The notes beneath the pieces were generated by a model. That model made no database searches, was not told the DNA's origin, and saw only the letters and a program-made list of their open reading frames with translations. A stretch of DNA of 10,004 bases from Acetofilamentum sp. (GTDB lineage Bacteria; Bacteroidota; Bacteroidia; Bacteroidales; DTU049): positions 1-10,004 of the forward strand of contig DYON01000036.1 in assembly GCA_020720525.1 (NCBI GenBank), read 5' to 3'. The position numbers were made by a program, and so were the translations under genes. How positions within the stretch are numbered: the first letter of the stretch is position 1; each line of letters opens with the position of its first letter. Below, in pieces: positions 1 through 7,139 of the stretch.

Positions 1-394
1 TTCGTCCGCTACAGTCTATAGCTGGAGATTCAGCACGTACATTGGTTTTTTCACCGCCTAATCCTCCTGCATAATAGCTGGCTCCCTGATCGGGTGGAAT
101 TAATCCCATGATATTTACATTTCCAAGATGTAGAGTTCTGTCTGATCCGCATCCCGTACCGCAGGAACCTACTGAATTCCCGTTTTCTGTAGCTGAAATA
201 TACCAAACATTTGCATAAGAACCGTTGGTTCCCGTTAATGTTTTTGTCCATGCCCCATGCATAGTTCCTGTAGCTGACTGGGCAAGTTGACCTTGGTTGC
301 AACCTGTCCCAAAATTTTCGTTCCAAAAAACAACTTGTGCATTTAGGTAACCCACAGAAATGGTCAATAGAAAAACAAGAATTGCTTGTCGCAT
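1..394 (-). CDS. Secreted/cell-surface protein, N-terminal part (runs off the left edge)
   Basis: A reading frame starts at an ATG (394..392, minus strand) and stays open to the window edge, giving 131 residues with no stop. The first 19 residues are a clear Sec signal peptide: a charged start (MRQ), a hydrophobic core (AILVFLLTISVGY) and a probable cleavage after LNA. The mature part is rich in Gly, Thr, Ser and Asn with aromatic strands (VVFWNENFG, NVWYIS) and a Cys pair at residues 78 and 82 followed by DRTLHLG, then ESPAIDCSG at 122-130. This style is familiar from large Bacteroidota exoproteins with beta-sandwich (jelly-roll) modules, often exported by the type IX secretion system. The C-terminal sorting domain that would prove this lies outside the window. 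The frame translates cleanly across all lines, and the signal peptide fixes the start. The upstream AAAGGGAAG could serve as a weak ribosome binding site. The specific function is unknown. Confidence 0.85.
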   Translation of the reverse strand, partial: MRQAILVFLLTISVGYLNAQVVFWNENFGTGCNQGQLAQSATGTMHGAWTKTLTGTNGSYANVWYISATENGNSVGSCGTGCGSDRTLHLGNVNIMGLIPPDQGASYYAGGLGGEKTNVRAESPAIDCSGR

Positions 395-418
395 AATCTT
401 CCCTTTAAATTATTATTG

Positions 419-453
419 CAAAGTTAATTTAGATCTCACCTTAATTACACAAA
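419..453 (-). promoter_or_regulatory. Candidate Bacteroidota promoter for the secreted-protein gene
   Basis: On the minus strand, TAACTTTG (426..419) fits the -7 consensus TAnnTTTG, and TTTG (453..450) can serve as the -33 element. The spacer of 23 bp is longer than the usual 19-21, which lowers confidence. Transcription would start near 410, leaving a leader of about 16 bases before the ATG at 394. Confidence 0.4.
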
Positions 454-503
454 AAACTGTATTCATTCATGAATCGATACAATAAAACAGGTGTTTTTAC
501 GGA

Positions 504-513
504 TGCAAAGATA
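504..513 (-). promoter_or_regulatory. Second candidate -7 element, minus strand
   Basis: The minus strand reads TATCTTTGCA, an excellent extended -7 box of the Bacteroidota type. No TTTG lies at the expected -33 position, so it is only half a promoter by sequence. If used, it would give the leftward gene a leader of about 105 bases. It lies about 40 bp downstream, in the leftward direction, of the 30-bp repeat at 553-582. Confidence 0.3.
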
Positions 514-552
514 AAAACGATTTCACTTACTCTCCTTTTTCTGTTTTGTTTT

Positions 553-582
553 CTCAAGTTTCGCACCTCAAAAATGCTGATA
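553..582 (-). repeat. 30-bp dispersed repeat, left copy (inverted relative to 6781-6810)
   Basis: Read on the minus strand, this copy matches the plus strand at 6781-6810 at 28 of 30 positions, with a perfect 16-base core AGGTGCGAAACTTGAG. The two differences are G versus A at repeat positions 6 and 14. The flanking bases do not match. The two copies point outward, away from the purL unit, like terminal inverted repeats. I do not recognise the family. Confidence 0.7.
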
Positions 583-743
583 TTGCGCTTGCCTTTTCAA
601 GGACTTATTGTTCGCTACATTAAATTTTGGTTTAATCCGCTGACAAAAGCATTTTTTACTGAATCGACTAAGCTCTACCCACACAACTATTTCATCAATC
701 AAACCTACTATTCAACACATTTGCCGAATTGGGGCTTTTACGA

Positions 744-775
744 TTTGCGTATTTCCGATTTTTGCCTTAGGTTTG
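744..775 (+). promoter_or_regulatory. Promoter of the purL unit (Bacteroidota sigma-A type)
   Basis: TTTG at 744-747, a 20-bp spacer and TAGGTTTG at 768-775 match the Bacteroidota consensus (TTTG, about 19-21 bp, TAnnTTTG) at every defined base. The start of transcription would fall near 782, giving a leader of only about 13 bases before the purL ATG at 796. There is no room for a riboswitch or attenuator between them. Confidence 0.75.
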
Positions 776-795
776 CAAAATAATCCGGGATTGCG

Positions 796-3700
796 ATGTT
801 AACATTTTTCAGGAAAGACTCAGAGCGGCTTGTGTATGTCATTAAAAGCCAAAAACCGCTTGGAAATGCCGATATTGAAAAATTTCGATGGCTTTTCAAT
901 GGCTACGACGAGGTTTCGACCTCCAAGATAGAAGGCAAATTTATCGGGCCGCGCCGCGAAATGGTTACTCCATGGAGTACCAACGCTGTTGAAATTACAC
1001 TCAACATGGGCATTCAAAATCTCGAACGCATCGAAGTGTTCCGTCCCGACGATGGAAAAATAGATCCCATGCTCGAAACCCGATACAATGGGCTCGAACC
1101 TAATATTTTCGACCAAAATCGCGAACCAGAACCCATCAAAAGTATTGACAAAATTGAAGAATACAACGAGCAACAAGGTCTTGCACTCAACTTCGAGGAA
1201 GTTCGTTTTTTGAAATACATCAGCAAAAAAATTGGTCGCAAACTCACCGATAGTGAGATTTTTGGCTTTTCACAAATAAACTCCGAGCATTGCCGCCACA
1301 AAATATTCAACGGTCTTTTTATCATCGATGGGATAGAACAAGAGCTTTCGCTTTTCGATTGGATAAAACGCACCACCAAAGAAAATCCTAACGAAGTGGT
1401 TTCGGCCTACAAAGACAATGTTGCCTTTATTGAAGGTCCCGAAATTGAACTTTTTTATCCCACCAGCGACGACCACCCTTCCGAATTTACAACCCGCAAA
1501 GTGGAGTCGGTGATTTCGCTAAAAGCCGAAACCCATAATTTCCCAACAACCGTAGAGCCATTTTTTGGCGCTTCAACAGGCAGTGGAGGCGAAATTCGCG
1601 ACCGCATGGCTGGTGGAAAAGGTAGTATGCCTTTGGTTGGAACAGCTGTTTATATGACCTCGAAGCCGCAACTCGAAGATATTGTTGATGTTGATGGCAA
1701 AGAAACTACCGAACGACGCAAATTCTTGTATCAGACTCCCGAAGAAATTCTCATCAAAGCATCGAACGGTGCTTCGGACTTTGGAAATAAATTCGGTCAA
1801 CCGCTTATTTGCGGTAGTTTGCTCACTTTCGAGCACGAAGAAAACAATACGCTGATTGCTTTCGACAAAGTGATTATGCTTGCAGGCGGTGTTGGTTATG
1901 GGGTGAAACAGCAGGCCATTAAAGGCAAACCAGCTCTTGGCAATCTCATTGTTTTGATGGGTGGCGACAATTACCGAATTGGAATGGGCGGTGGCGCTGT
2001 ATCGTCAGTAGAAACTGGTAAATACAACAATGCCATCGAGCTCAATGCTGTTCAGCGCGCCAATCCCGAAATGCAAAAAAGGGTTTACAATGTTGTGAGA
2101 GCTTTGGCCGAATCGGCCGACAATCCGATTGTTTCTATTCACGACCACGGCGCAGGCGGCCACCTGAATTGTTTCAGCGAATTGGTCGAAGACACTGGTG
2201 GTACCATTTATCTGGATGCATTGCCCAAAGGCGATCCAACCTTGTCGGATCTCGAGTTTATTGGCAACGAATCGCAGGAACGCATGGGATTGGTTATTAA
2301 AGAAAAATCGTTGCCATTGCTTCAAAAAATTGCCGAACGCGAACGTGCTCCTATGTATGTTGTTGGTGAGGTGAAAGGCAATCACAAACTTGTTTTCGAA
2401 GGTGCCGATGGTCGAAAACCATTCAACCTCAAACTTCAATATCTTTTTGGTTGTACGCCAAAAACCATCATGGACGACAAACATGTTGAACGCAAATTTG
2501 CTGTTCCCGAATACGATCTTCACAAATTCAACGACTATCTGAATAATGTGCTGAGCCACGAAACGGTTGCTTGCAAAGATTGGCTCACCAACAAAGTTGA
2601 CCGTTCGGTTACTGGCAAAGTGGCTTTGCAGCAAACCTGCGGACAGATTCAGTTGCCTCTCAACAATTTGGGAATCACAGCCCTCGACTATTCGGGAAAG
2701 GCTGGAATTGCAACTTCGCTGGGTCATGCACCCGTTGCTGGTTTGATTGATGCAGCCAAAGGTGCCCGCTTAAGTGTTGCTCGCGCGCTCACCAATATTG
2801 TATGGACACCTCTAAAAGAAAATATTCGTGGAATTTCGTTGAGCGCCAACTGGATGTGGCCCTGCAAAAACAAAGGCGAAGACGCACGTCTCTACGACGC
2901 AGTAAGCGCACTTAGCAATTTCTGTATCTCGCTTGGAATAAACGTTCCTACGGGAAAAGATTCGCTTTCGATGACACAGAAATATCCCGACGGGAAATTG
3001 GTGACTGCACCAGGAACAGTAATTGTTTCGGCAGTTGCACAAACAACCGATTTTACCAAAGCGGTGAAACCTGTTTTGATGTGCGAACCCGACACAACCA
3101 TCATCTATATCGATTTTGCAAAATCGGGCTACAAGCTCGGTGGTAGCGTATTTTTTCAAACACTCAATGCAATAGGCAACGAAGCTCCCGATGTATCGGA
3201 TGCAGCATATTTCGCTAACACATTCAATGCTTTGCAAATACTGATTTCAAAAAACAAAGTACTTGCTGGCCACGATATTGCTGCTGGTGGAATGATTACA
3301 AGTTTGCTCGAAATGTGTTTTGCCAATCCGACCGTTGGACTCGATATCAATTTGTCTTCAATTTCTGAATCCGATATCCCTGCAGTTTTATTTTCGGAAG
3401 CGCCGGGTGTAATTATTCAGGTGAAAGAGAGCAAATTTGTGGTTGATTATCTGTACAGCAAAAATGTTTCGTTTTTCCCTATTGGTAGAGTTCTGAGCGA
3501 GCGTGTATTCAAAATTATCAAAAACGTTCAGTACGAATATTTCAACATCGAGGAGTTGAGGGATATTTGGTTTCGCAAATCGTACCTATTCGATCGCCTT
3601 CAAACAGCTCCTGGAATGGCCGAAACTCGTTTCGAAAACTATAAAAATCAGCATTTGCTCTATCAGTTTCCAGCTAATTTTACTGGGAAACGCGAAAAAA

Positions 3701-4479
3701 TTATAGAAGGCAACAAAAAAGCTGTAAATGCAGCCATCATTCGCGAAAAAGGAGTAAATGGCGATCGCGAAATGGCCTACAGCTTGTATTTAGCTGGGAT
3801 GAATGTGCGCGATGTGCACATGACCGACCTCATCAATGGTAGCGAAGACCTTTCCGATATTAATATGCTTGTTTTTGTTGGCGGATTCAGCAATTCCGAT
3901 GTGCTTGGTTCGGCAAAAGGCTGGGCGGCAGGATTTCTCTATAATCCGAAAGCAAAAAAAGCCCTCGACAATTTCTATGCTCGCGAAGACACCTTGAGTC
4001 TTGGAGTTTGCAATGGCTGCCAATTAATGGTTGAATTGGGCATTTTTAAACAGAAAAATGTGGATAGTCCCGAAATGCATTGGAATGCTTCGAAAAAATT
4101 CGAATCGGGCTTTATTGGAGTGGATGTGCTCGACAATAACAGCGTGATGCTCGAAGGATTGTCTGGTTCGAAACTCGGCGTTTGGGTTGCACATGGCGAA
4201 GGCCGTTTTAGCCTGCCCGATTCGGAAGAAAAATACAATATTCCGATGAAATACAGTTGTCAGGAATACCCAGCCAACCCGAATGGATCGGACTACAACA
4301 CAGCTGCAGTTTGTTCGCCCGACGGTCGTCATTTGGCCATGATGCCACATATTGAGCGCTCTATTTTTCCGTGGCAATGGGCATATTACGAGCCAAGCCG
4401 CAGCTTCGACGAAGTTTCGCCATGGACTCACGCTTTTAGTGCTGCTAAAAACTGGATTGCCAACAAACACAAAAAATGA
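796..4479 (+). CDS. purL: Phosphoribosylformylglycinamidine synthase, large single-chain type
   Basis: This 1227-residue enzyme converts FGAR, ATP and glutamine to FGAM, the fourth step of de novo purine synthesis, in the cytoplasm. It is the long form in which the synthase and the PurQ-type glutaminase are fused; the E. coli enzyme is about 1295 residues. In order: an N-terminal domain beginning MLTFFR; INSEHCRHK at 161-169; the ATP-binding segment with KAETHNFP at 243-250 and GASTGSGGEIRDR at 258-270; HDHGAGG at 449-455; the second synthase half with PTGKDSLSM at 718-726; and the class I glutaminase with GVCNGCQL, whose nucleophile is Cys1072. The rest of the triad is His1185 and Glu1187 in MMPHIER, where E. 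coli has PHPER. All key residues are present. The start fits the usual FFR N-terminus and sits about 13 bases after a good promoter. Its stop overlaps the next gene's start by four bases (ATGA). Confidence 0.97.
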   Translation: MLTFFRKDSERLVYVIKSQKPLGNADIEKFRWLFNGYDEVSTSKIEGKFIGPRREMVTPWSTNAVEITLNMGIQNLERIEVFRPDDGKIDPMLETRYNGLEPNIFDQNREPEPIKSIDKIEEYNEQQGLALNFEEVRFLKYISKKIGRKLTDSEIFGFSQINSEHCRHKIFNGLFIIDGIEQELSLFDWIKRTTKENPNEVVSAYKDNVAFIEGPEIELFYPTSDDHPSEFTTRKVESVISLKAETHNFPTTVEPFFGASTGSGGEIRDRMAGGKGSMPLVGTAVYMTSKPQLEDIVDVDGKETTERRKFLYQTPEEILIKASNGASDFGNKFGQPLICGSLLTFEHEENNTLIAFDKVIMLAGGVGYGVKQQAIKGKPALGNLIVLMGGDNYRIGMGGGAVSSVETGKYNNAIELNAVQRANPEMQKRVYNVVRALAESADNPIVSIHDHGAGGHLNCFSELVEDTGGTIYLDALPKGDPTLSDLEFIGNESQERMGLVIKEKSLPLLQKIAERERAPMYVVGEVKGNHKLVFEGADGRKPFNLKLQYLFGCTPKTIMDDKHVERKFAVPEYDLHKFNDYLNNVLSHETVACKDWLTNKVDRSVTGKVALQQTCGQIQLPLNNLGITALDYSGKAGIATSLGHAPVAGLIDAAKGARLSVARALTNIVWTPLKENIRGISLSANWMWPCKNKGEDARLYDAVSALSNFCISLGINVPTGKDSLSMTQKYPDGKLVTAPGTVIVSAVAQTTDFTKAVKPVLMCEPDTTIIYIDFAKSGYKLGGSVFFQTLNAIGNEAPDVSDAAYFANTFNALQILISKNKVLAGHDIAAGGMITSLLEMCFANPTVGLDINLSSISESDIPAVLFSEAPGVIIQVKESKFVVDYLYSKNVSFFPIGRVLSERVFKIIKNVQYEYFNIEELRDIWFRKSYLFDRLQTAPGMAETRFENYKNQHLLYQFPANFTGKREKIIEGNKKAVNAAIIREKGVNGDREMAYSLYLAGMNVRDVHMTDLINGSEDLSDINMLVFVGGFSNSDVLGSAKGWAAGFLYNPKAKKALDNFYAREDTLSLGVCNGCQLMVELGIFKQKNVDSPEMHWNASKKFESGFIGVDVLDNNSVMLEGLSGSKLGVWVAHGEGRFSLPDSEEKYNIPMKYSCQEYPANPNGSDYNTAAVCSPDGRHLAMMPHIERSIFPWQWAYYEPSRSFDEVSPWTHAFSAAKNWIANKHKK

Positions 4480-5798
4480 GTATCGGAGAAATCATCTATT
4501 GCCTTCTTCTGATTGCCACCACAACCTTTTTGGTGTTCAAAACTCGATTCTTTAAACTCCAGGGAATTAAGAGTTGGTGGTTGGCAGCTGCTTTCTATTT
4601 AAAAGTAATGGCTGGTTTACTCATGACTGTGATTTACACTCGCTATTATCCCGATCGGAACAAAGCCGATATTTTTAAGTATTTCGACGACAGCGAAGTG
4701 ATGTATCAATCTATTCACTCATCTCCAATGGATTATGTGAAAATGGTTTTGGGTATTCAAAACGACAATGCTAGTTTCGATTCGCTGTATTACTCAAAAA
4801 TGAACAATTGGTATCGTAAATACGAAACGGTTACCTACAACGACAGCCACACCATTATTCGCATTAATGCCTTGCTTCGCCCAATTACATTTGGCTATTT
4901 TCAGGTTCATAATCTTTTCTTTATTATTCTCAGTTTTATTGGATTGGTAGCTCTTTATCGAACATTTTGTCAGTATTTCACATCGAAACCATTTTGGCTA
5001 TTTGCGGCTGTTTTTCTAGTGCCTTCAGTCGTATTTTGGAGTTCGGGAGCGCTCAAAGAAAGTGTTTTGTTTTTCGCTATCGGAATATTTATGTATGCAT
5101 TTCAGCAGTTGATATTTATTTCCGTAAATATTCAACGTATTTTACTTGCGATATTGGGGATTGTATTGCTCGTTTTTATAAAAATGTATGTTTTGGCGGT
5201 ACTCATACCAATTATAGCCGCCAATGTTTGGATTGTTTTTACCAATAATCGCAAAGTATTAATTAAGTTTTTAATTTCAATTTTGTTTTTCATAAATGCA
5301 GCCATTTTGGTCGGAAAGATATTTCCCGAATATAATGTCTTTGAATTGTTGGTTGGCAAGCAGCACGATTTTATTGGTCTTGCCCGCTTCGAAAATGCTG
5401 GTAGTTTTATTGACCCTTTGCCCCTCGAGCCGCATTTTGCAAGTTTTCTCGAAAATGCACCAATGGCAATTGTAAACGCACTACTGCGTCCATTTCCCAA
5501 CGAAATAAGCTCAGCTTTGATGATTCCGGCATTGATAGAGAATATTTTACTGGTAATTTTTCTACTACTGGCAATTGTTTTTCACCAGACCAAAATTAAC
5601 CATTGGCGAATTATTTTCCTGAGTCTGTTTTTTGCTCTTTTACTTTCGATTATTCTGGGTCTCACAACCCCCGTTTTGGGCGCATTGGTGCGCTATCGCA
5701 TTCCCGCAATGCCGTTTCTCTTTATTGCTTTGTTTTCAATGATCGATTTTCAAAAAATCGGCTCTTTTATTGGATTTAAACCTAAAGTCAAGTCATGA
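4476..5798 (+). CDS. Multi-pass membrane protein of unknown function, possibly GT-C or polymerase-like
   Basis: The 440-residue product has about 11 hydrophobic segments, near residues 5-21, 33-54, 143-162, 172-190, 194-212, 220-235, 236-253, 262-280, 352-369, 376-396 and 399-422, so it sits in the inner membrane. A long polar loop (about 56-140) follows the second segment and contains DIFKYFDDSE (65-74), an acidic stretch. A second loop lies at about 282-350. The segment VFWSSGALKES (186-196) and the late RYRIPAMPF (406-414) resemble patterns I associate with membrane glycosyltransferases of the GT-C type and O-antigen/EpsG-like polymerases, where acidic residues in the first outer loop can be catalytic. 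This is a resemblance, not an assignment. The start codon overlaps the purL stop (ATGA), and its own stop overlaps the next start the same way, so it is probably translationally coupled in the purL transcript. Confidence 0.9.
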   Translation: MSIGEIIYCLLLIATTTFLVFKTRFFKLQGIKSWWLAAAFYLKVMAGLLMTVIYTRYYPDRNKADIFKYFDDSEVMYQSIHSSPMDYVKMVLGIQNDNASFDSLYYSKMNNWYRKYETVTYNDSHTIIRINALLRPITFGYFQVHNLFFIILSFIGLVALYRTFCQYFTSKPFWLFAAVFLVPSVVFWSSGALKESVLFFAIGIFMYAFQQLIFISVNIQRILLAILGIVLLVFIKMYVLAVLIPIIAANVWIVFTNNRKVLIKFLISILFFINAAILVGKIFPEYNVFELLVGKQHDFIGLARFENAGSFIDPLPLEPHFASFLENAPMAIVNALLRPFPNEISSALMIPALIENILLVIFLLLAIVFHQTKINHWRIIFLSLFFALLLSIILGLTTPVLGALVRYRIPAMPFLFIALFSMIDFQKIGSFIGFKPKVKS

Positions 5799-6571
5799 AT
5801 CGAATTGTTTTTATTTCTGGTGCCACCAGTGGTATTGGAGTATCGTGTGCCGAAAAATTTGCGGCATCTGGTTACAAACTTATCCTTGCAGGCCGACGCC
5901 AAGAACGCCTCGACAGCATTGTGTCCGATCTGAAAAATCGCTTTGGAGATCGTTTTATAGCTCTTCCATTCGATATTCGTTCGCTCGAAGAAGTGAACAA
6001 TGCCATTGCATCGCTTCCCGAAAATTGGAAGCAAATTGATATTCTCATCAACAACGCCGGTTTGGCAAAAGGTCTTGGCCCTGTTCAGGACGGTAATATC
6101 GACCATTGGGAACAAATGATTGATACCAACATCAAAGGGCTGCTCTATCTTACCAAAGCCATTATTCCCGTAATGATTGCCCGCAAAAGCGGACATGTGA
6201 TTAATATTGGTTCTATTGCAGGGCGCGAAGTATATGCCAATGGCAATGTGTATTGCGCAACAAAATATGCGGTAGATGCTCTCAGCAAAGGAATGAGAAT
6301 CGATTTTGTTCAACATGGAATCAAAGTGAGCCAAATTGCGCCCGGAGCAGTTGAAACTGAATTTAGTTTGGTTCGCTTCGATGGCGATGCCGAAAAGGCA
6401 AAAAATGTGTATAATGGCTTCCAACCACTCACTCCCGTCGATGTGGCCGATGCAGTTTTTTATGTTGCTTCGCTTCCGGCACATGTAAACGTAAACGATT
6501 TGCTGCTGATGCCTACTGCGCAAGCTGCTGCTGGTGTTATTCACAAGGTGTTTGTAAGCCGAATCAGCTGA
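5795..6571 (+). CDS. SDR-family NADP-dependent oxidoreductase, YdfG-like
   Basis: This is a 258-residue classical short-chain dehydrogenase/reductase. The Rossmann nucleotide-binding motif GATSGIG is at 9-15 and NNAG at 86-89. The catalytic tetrad is complete: Asn112, Ser140, Tyr153 and Lys157 (YCATK). Arg34-Arg35 after the second strand favours NADP(H) over NAD(H). Resemblance to E. coli YdfG runs along the whole chain, including AGRRQERL, DILINNAGLA, MIDTNIKGL, HVINIGS, TEFSLVRF and LPAHVNVN. YdfG oxidises L-serine, L-allo-threonine and 3-hydroxy acids such as 3-hydroxypropionate, so a similar hydroxy-acid dehydrogenase role is likely, but the true substrate is unproven. It is a soluble cytoplasmic protein with no signal peptide. 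The ATG overlaps the upstream stop by four bases, and it is the last gene of the purL unit. Confidence 0.93.
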   Translation: MNRIVFISGATSGIGVSCAEKFAASGYKLILAGRRQERLDSIVSDLKNRFGDRFIALPFDIRSLEEVNNAIASLPENWKQIDILINNAGLAKGLGPVQDGNIDHWEQMIDTNIKGLLYLTKAIIPVMIARKSGHVINIGSIAGREVYANGNVYCATKYAVDALSKGMRIDFVQHGIKVSQIAPGAVETEFSLVRFDGDAEKAKNVYNGFQPLTPVDVADAVFYVASLPAHVNVNDLLLMPTAQAAAGVIHKVFVSRIS

Positions 6572-6780
6572 ACAACTATTCTTTTCAACAACCGATAAAA
6601 ATTGTTTTGCAAATGCCCACAAAGCTGATCGCCAGTTTATCTTAGGGTTTTTCTTTGCTCTGTAAAACACATCTTTTTTCTCTTCAATTTCGTTGTTTTT
6701 GTTTGATGACACTAATTTACTGAATTTCAGTGAATTAGAAACATAAAATGCTACATTTTTTATTAACAAAACGCACTATT

Positions 6781-6810
6781 TATCAACATTTTTAAGGTGC
6801 GAAACTTGAG
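6781..6810 (+). repeat. 30-bp dispersed repeat, right copy
   Basis: It starts TATCAACATTTTTA and ends in the 16-base core AGGTGCGAAACTTGAG shared exactly with the minus strand of 553-582; overall identity is 28 of 30. It lies in non-coding DNA 210 bp past the end of the SDR gene. Together the copies form inverted repeats around a 6.2-kb segment holding the whole purL unit. No duplicated target site is evident next to the outer ends. Confidence 0.7.
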
Positions 6811-6840
6811 TTAGTTACAAATACAAAACTTGAAACAGCA

Positions 6841-6890
6841 AGTAGTAGTTGTCACGAATTTGGGAAAATATATGAAGACAACGTACTATT
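6841..6890 (+). other. Long-stem hairpin in non-coding DNA
   Basis: The arm AGTAGTAGTTGTC (6841-6853) pairs with GACAAC-g-TACTATT (6877-6890) to form a 13-bp stem with one bulged G and one G-T pair. The loop is 23 bases. No T-run follows, so it is not a standard terminator. It could be a folded leader of the downstream gene or an operator-like dyad. The role is unknown. Confidence 0.35.
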
Positions 6891-7050
6891 ATATTTCAAA
6901 CTAAACTTGCAAATTAGATTCAAATAGACAACCCAATTTGTTGCCTATTCGCATTTATCACATCCAATCGCGAGTGCAGAATTCTCTATTACAAATTTAG
7001 GCTGATTTTAGGTTGTTAACAAACTAATAACGCTGCTTGATTGTATTGAT

Positions 7051-7071
7051 ATTTGCAAAAAACTTGCAAAT
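7051..7071. promoter_or_regulatory. TTTGCAA dyad upstream of the formate dehydrogenase gene
   Basis: ATTTGCAA (7051-7058) and TTGCAAAT (7064-7071) are perfect inverted half-sites with a 5-bp spacer, ending 68 bp before the ATG at 7140. The right half is part of AAACTTGCAAATT (7060-7072), which also occurs as an exact 13-base direct repeat at 6903-6915. The left half overlaps a weak -7-like GATATTTG (7048-7055). A dimeric regulator site is a reasonable inference. However, TTTGCA is also a common promoter word in this phylum, so chance remains possible. Confidence 0.35.
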
Positions 7072-7139
7072 TTTCGACAGAAAATCATCAAACTCAATCA
7101 TTATTGTTATCTTGCACCTTTGTTTTTGAAAGAAAAAAA

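Larger units (their letters stand above)
395..795. other. Divergent intergenic region between the secreted-protein gene and purL
   Basis: This 401-bp stretch separates a leftward and a rightward gene. It holds the two minus-strand promoter candidates, one copy of a 30-bp repeat and the purL promoter. A plus-strand frame of 104 codons (469-783) spans much of it. That frame has a low-complexity Phe/Leu-rich product and runs through the purL promoter, so I do not call it a gene. Confidence 0.6.
6572..7139. other. 568-bp non-coding region between the dehydrogenase and formate dehydrogenase genes
   Basis: No credible gene lies here. A long minus-strand frame enters it from 6769 but is antisense to the SDR gene for most of its length. 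The region contains the right copy of the 30-bp repeat (6781-6810), a hairpin (6841-6890), a 10-bp palindrome TTGTTAACAA (7013-7022) and a TTTGCAA dyad (7051-7071). I see no convincing rho-independent terminator after the SDR gene. The best small stem, at about 6615-6640, lacks a T-run directly after it. I also find no promoter matching both consensus elements before the formate dehydrogenase gene. Confidence 0.6.

Noticed and set aside
469..783. 104-codon plus-strand frame between the secreted-protein gene and purL
   Set aside because: Its product is Phe/Leu-rich without recognisable motifs, it covers the 30-bp repeat and the purL promoter, and it has no promoter of its own.
792..806. AACATTTTTCAGG at the purL start, resembling part of the 30-bp repeat
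   Set aside because: Only about 12 of 13 bases match, the core GCGAAACTTGAG is missing, and the bases encode the conserved PurL N-terminus.
2005..2727. 240-codon minus-strand frame inside purL
   Set aside because: It is antisense to conserved PurL segments and follows from their codon bias.
6615..6640. Possible terminator AAGCTG...CAGTTT after the SDR gene
   Set aside because: The stem is only 6 bp with a G-T pair, and no T-run follows directly.
5750..6769. 339-codon minus-strand frame
   Set aside because: It is antisense to the well-supported SDR gene over most of its length. Its product shows no domain pattern.
7053..7139. 29-codon N-terminal extension of the formate dehydrogenase
   Set aside because: The conserved ferredoxin fold starts at the ATG at 7140. 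The extension has no domain character and overlaps the TTTGCAA dyad.
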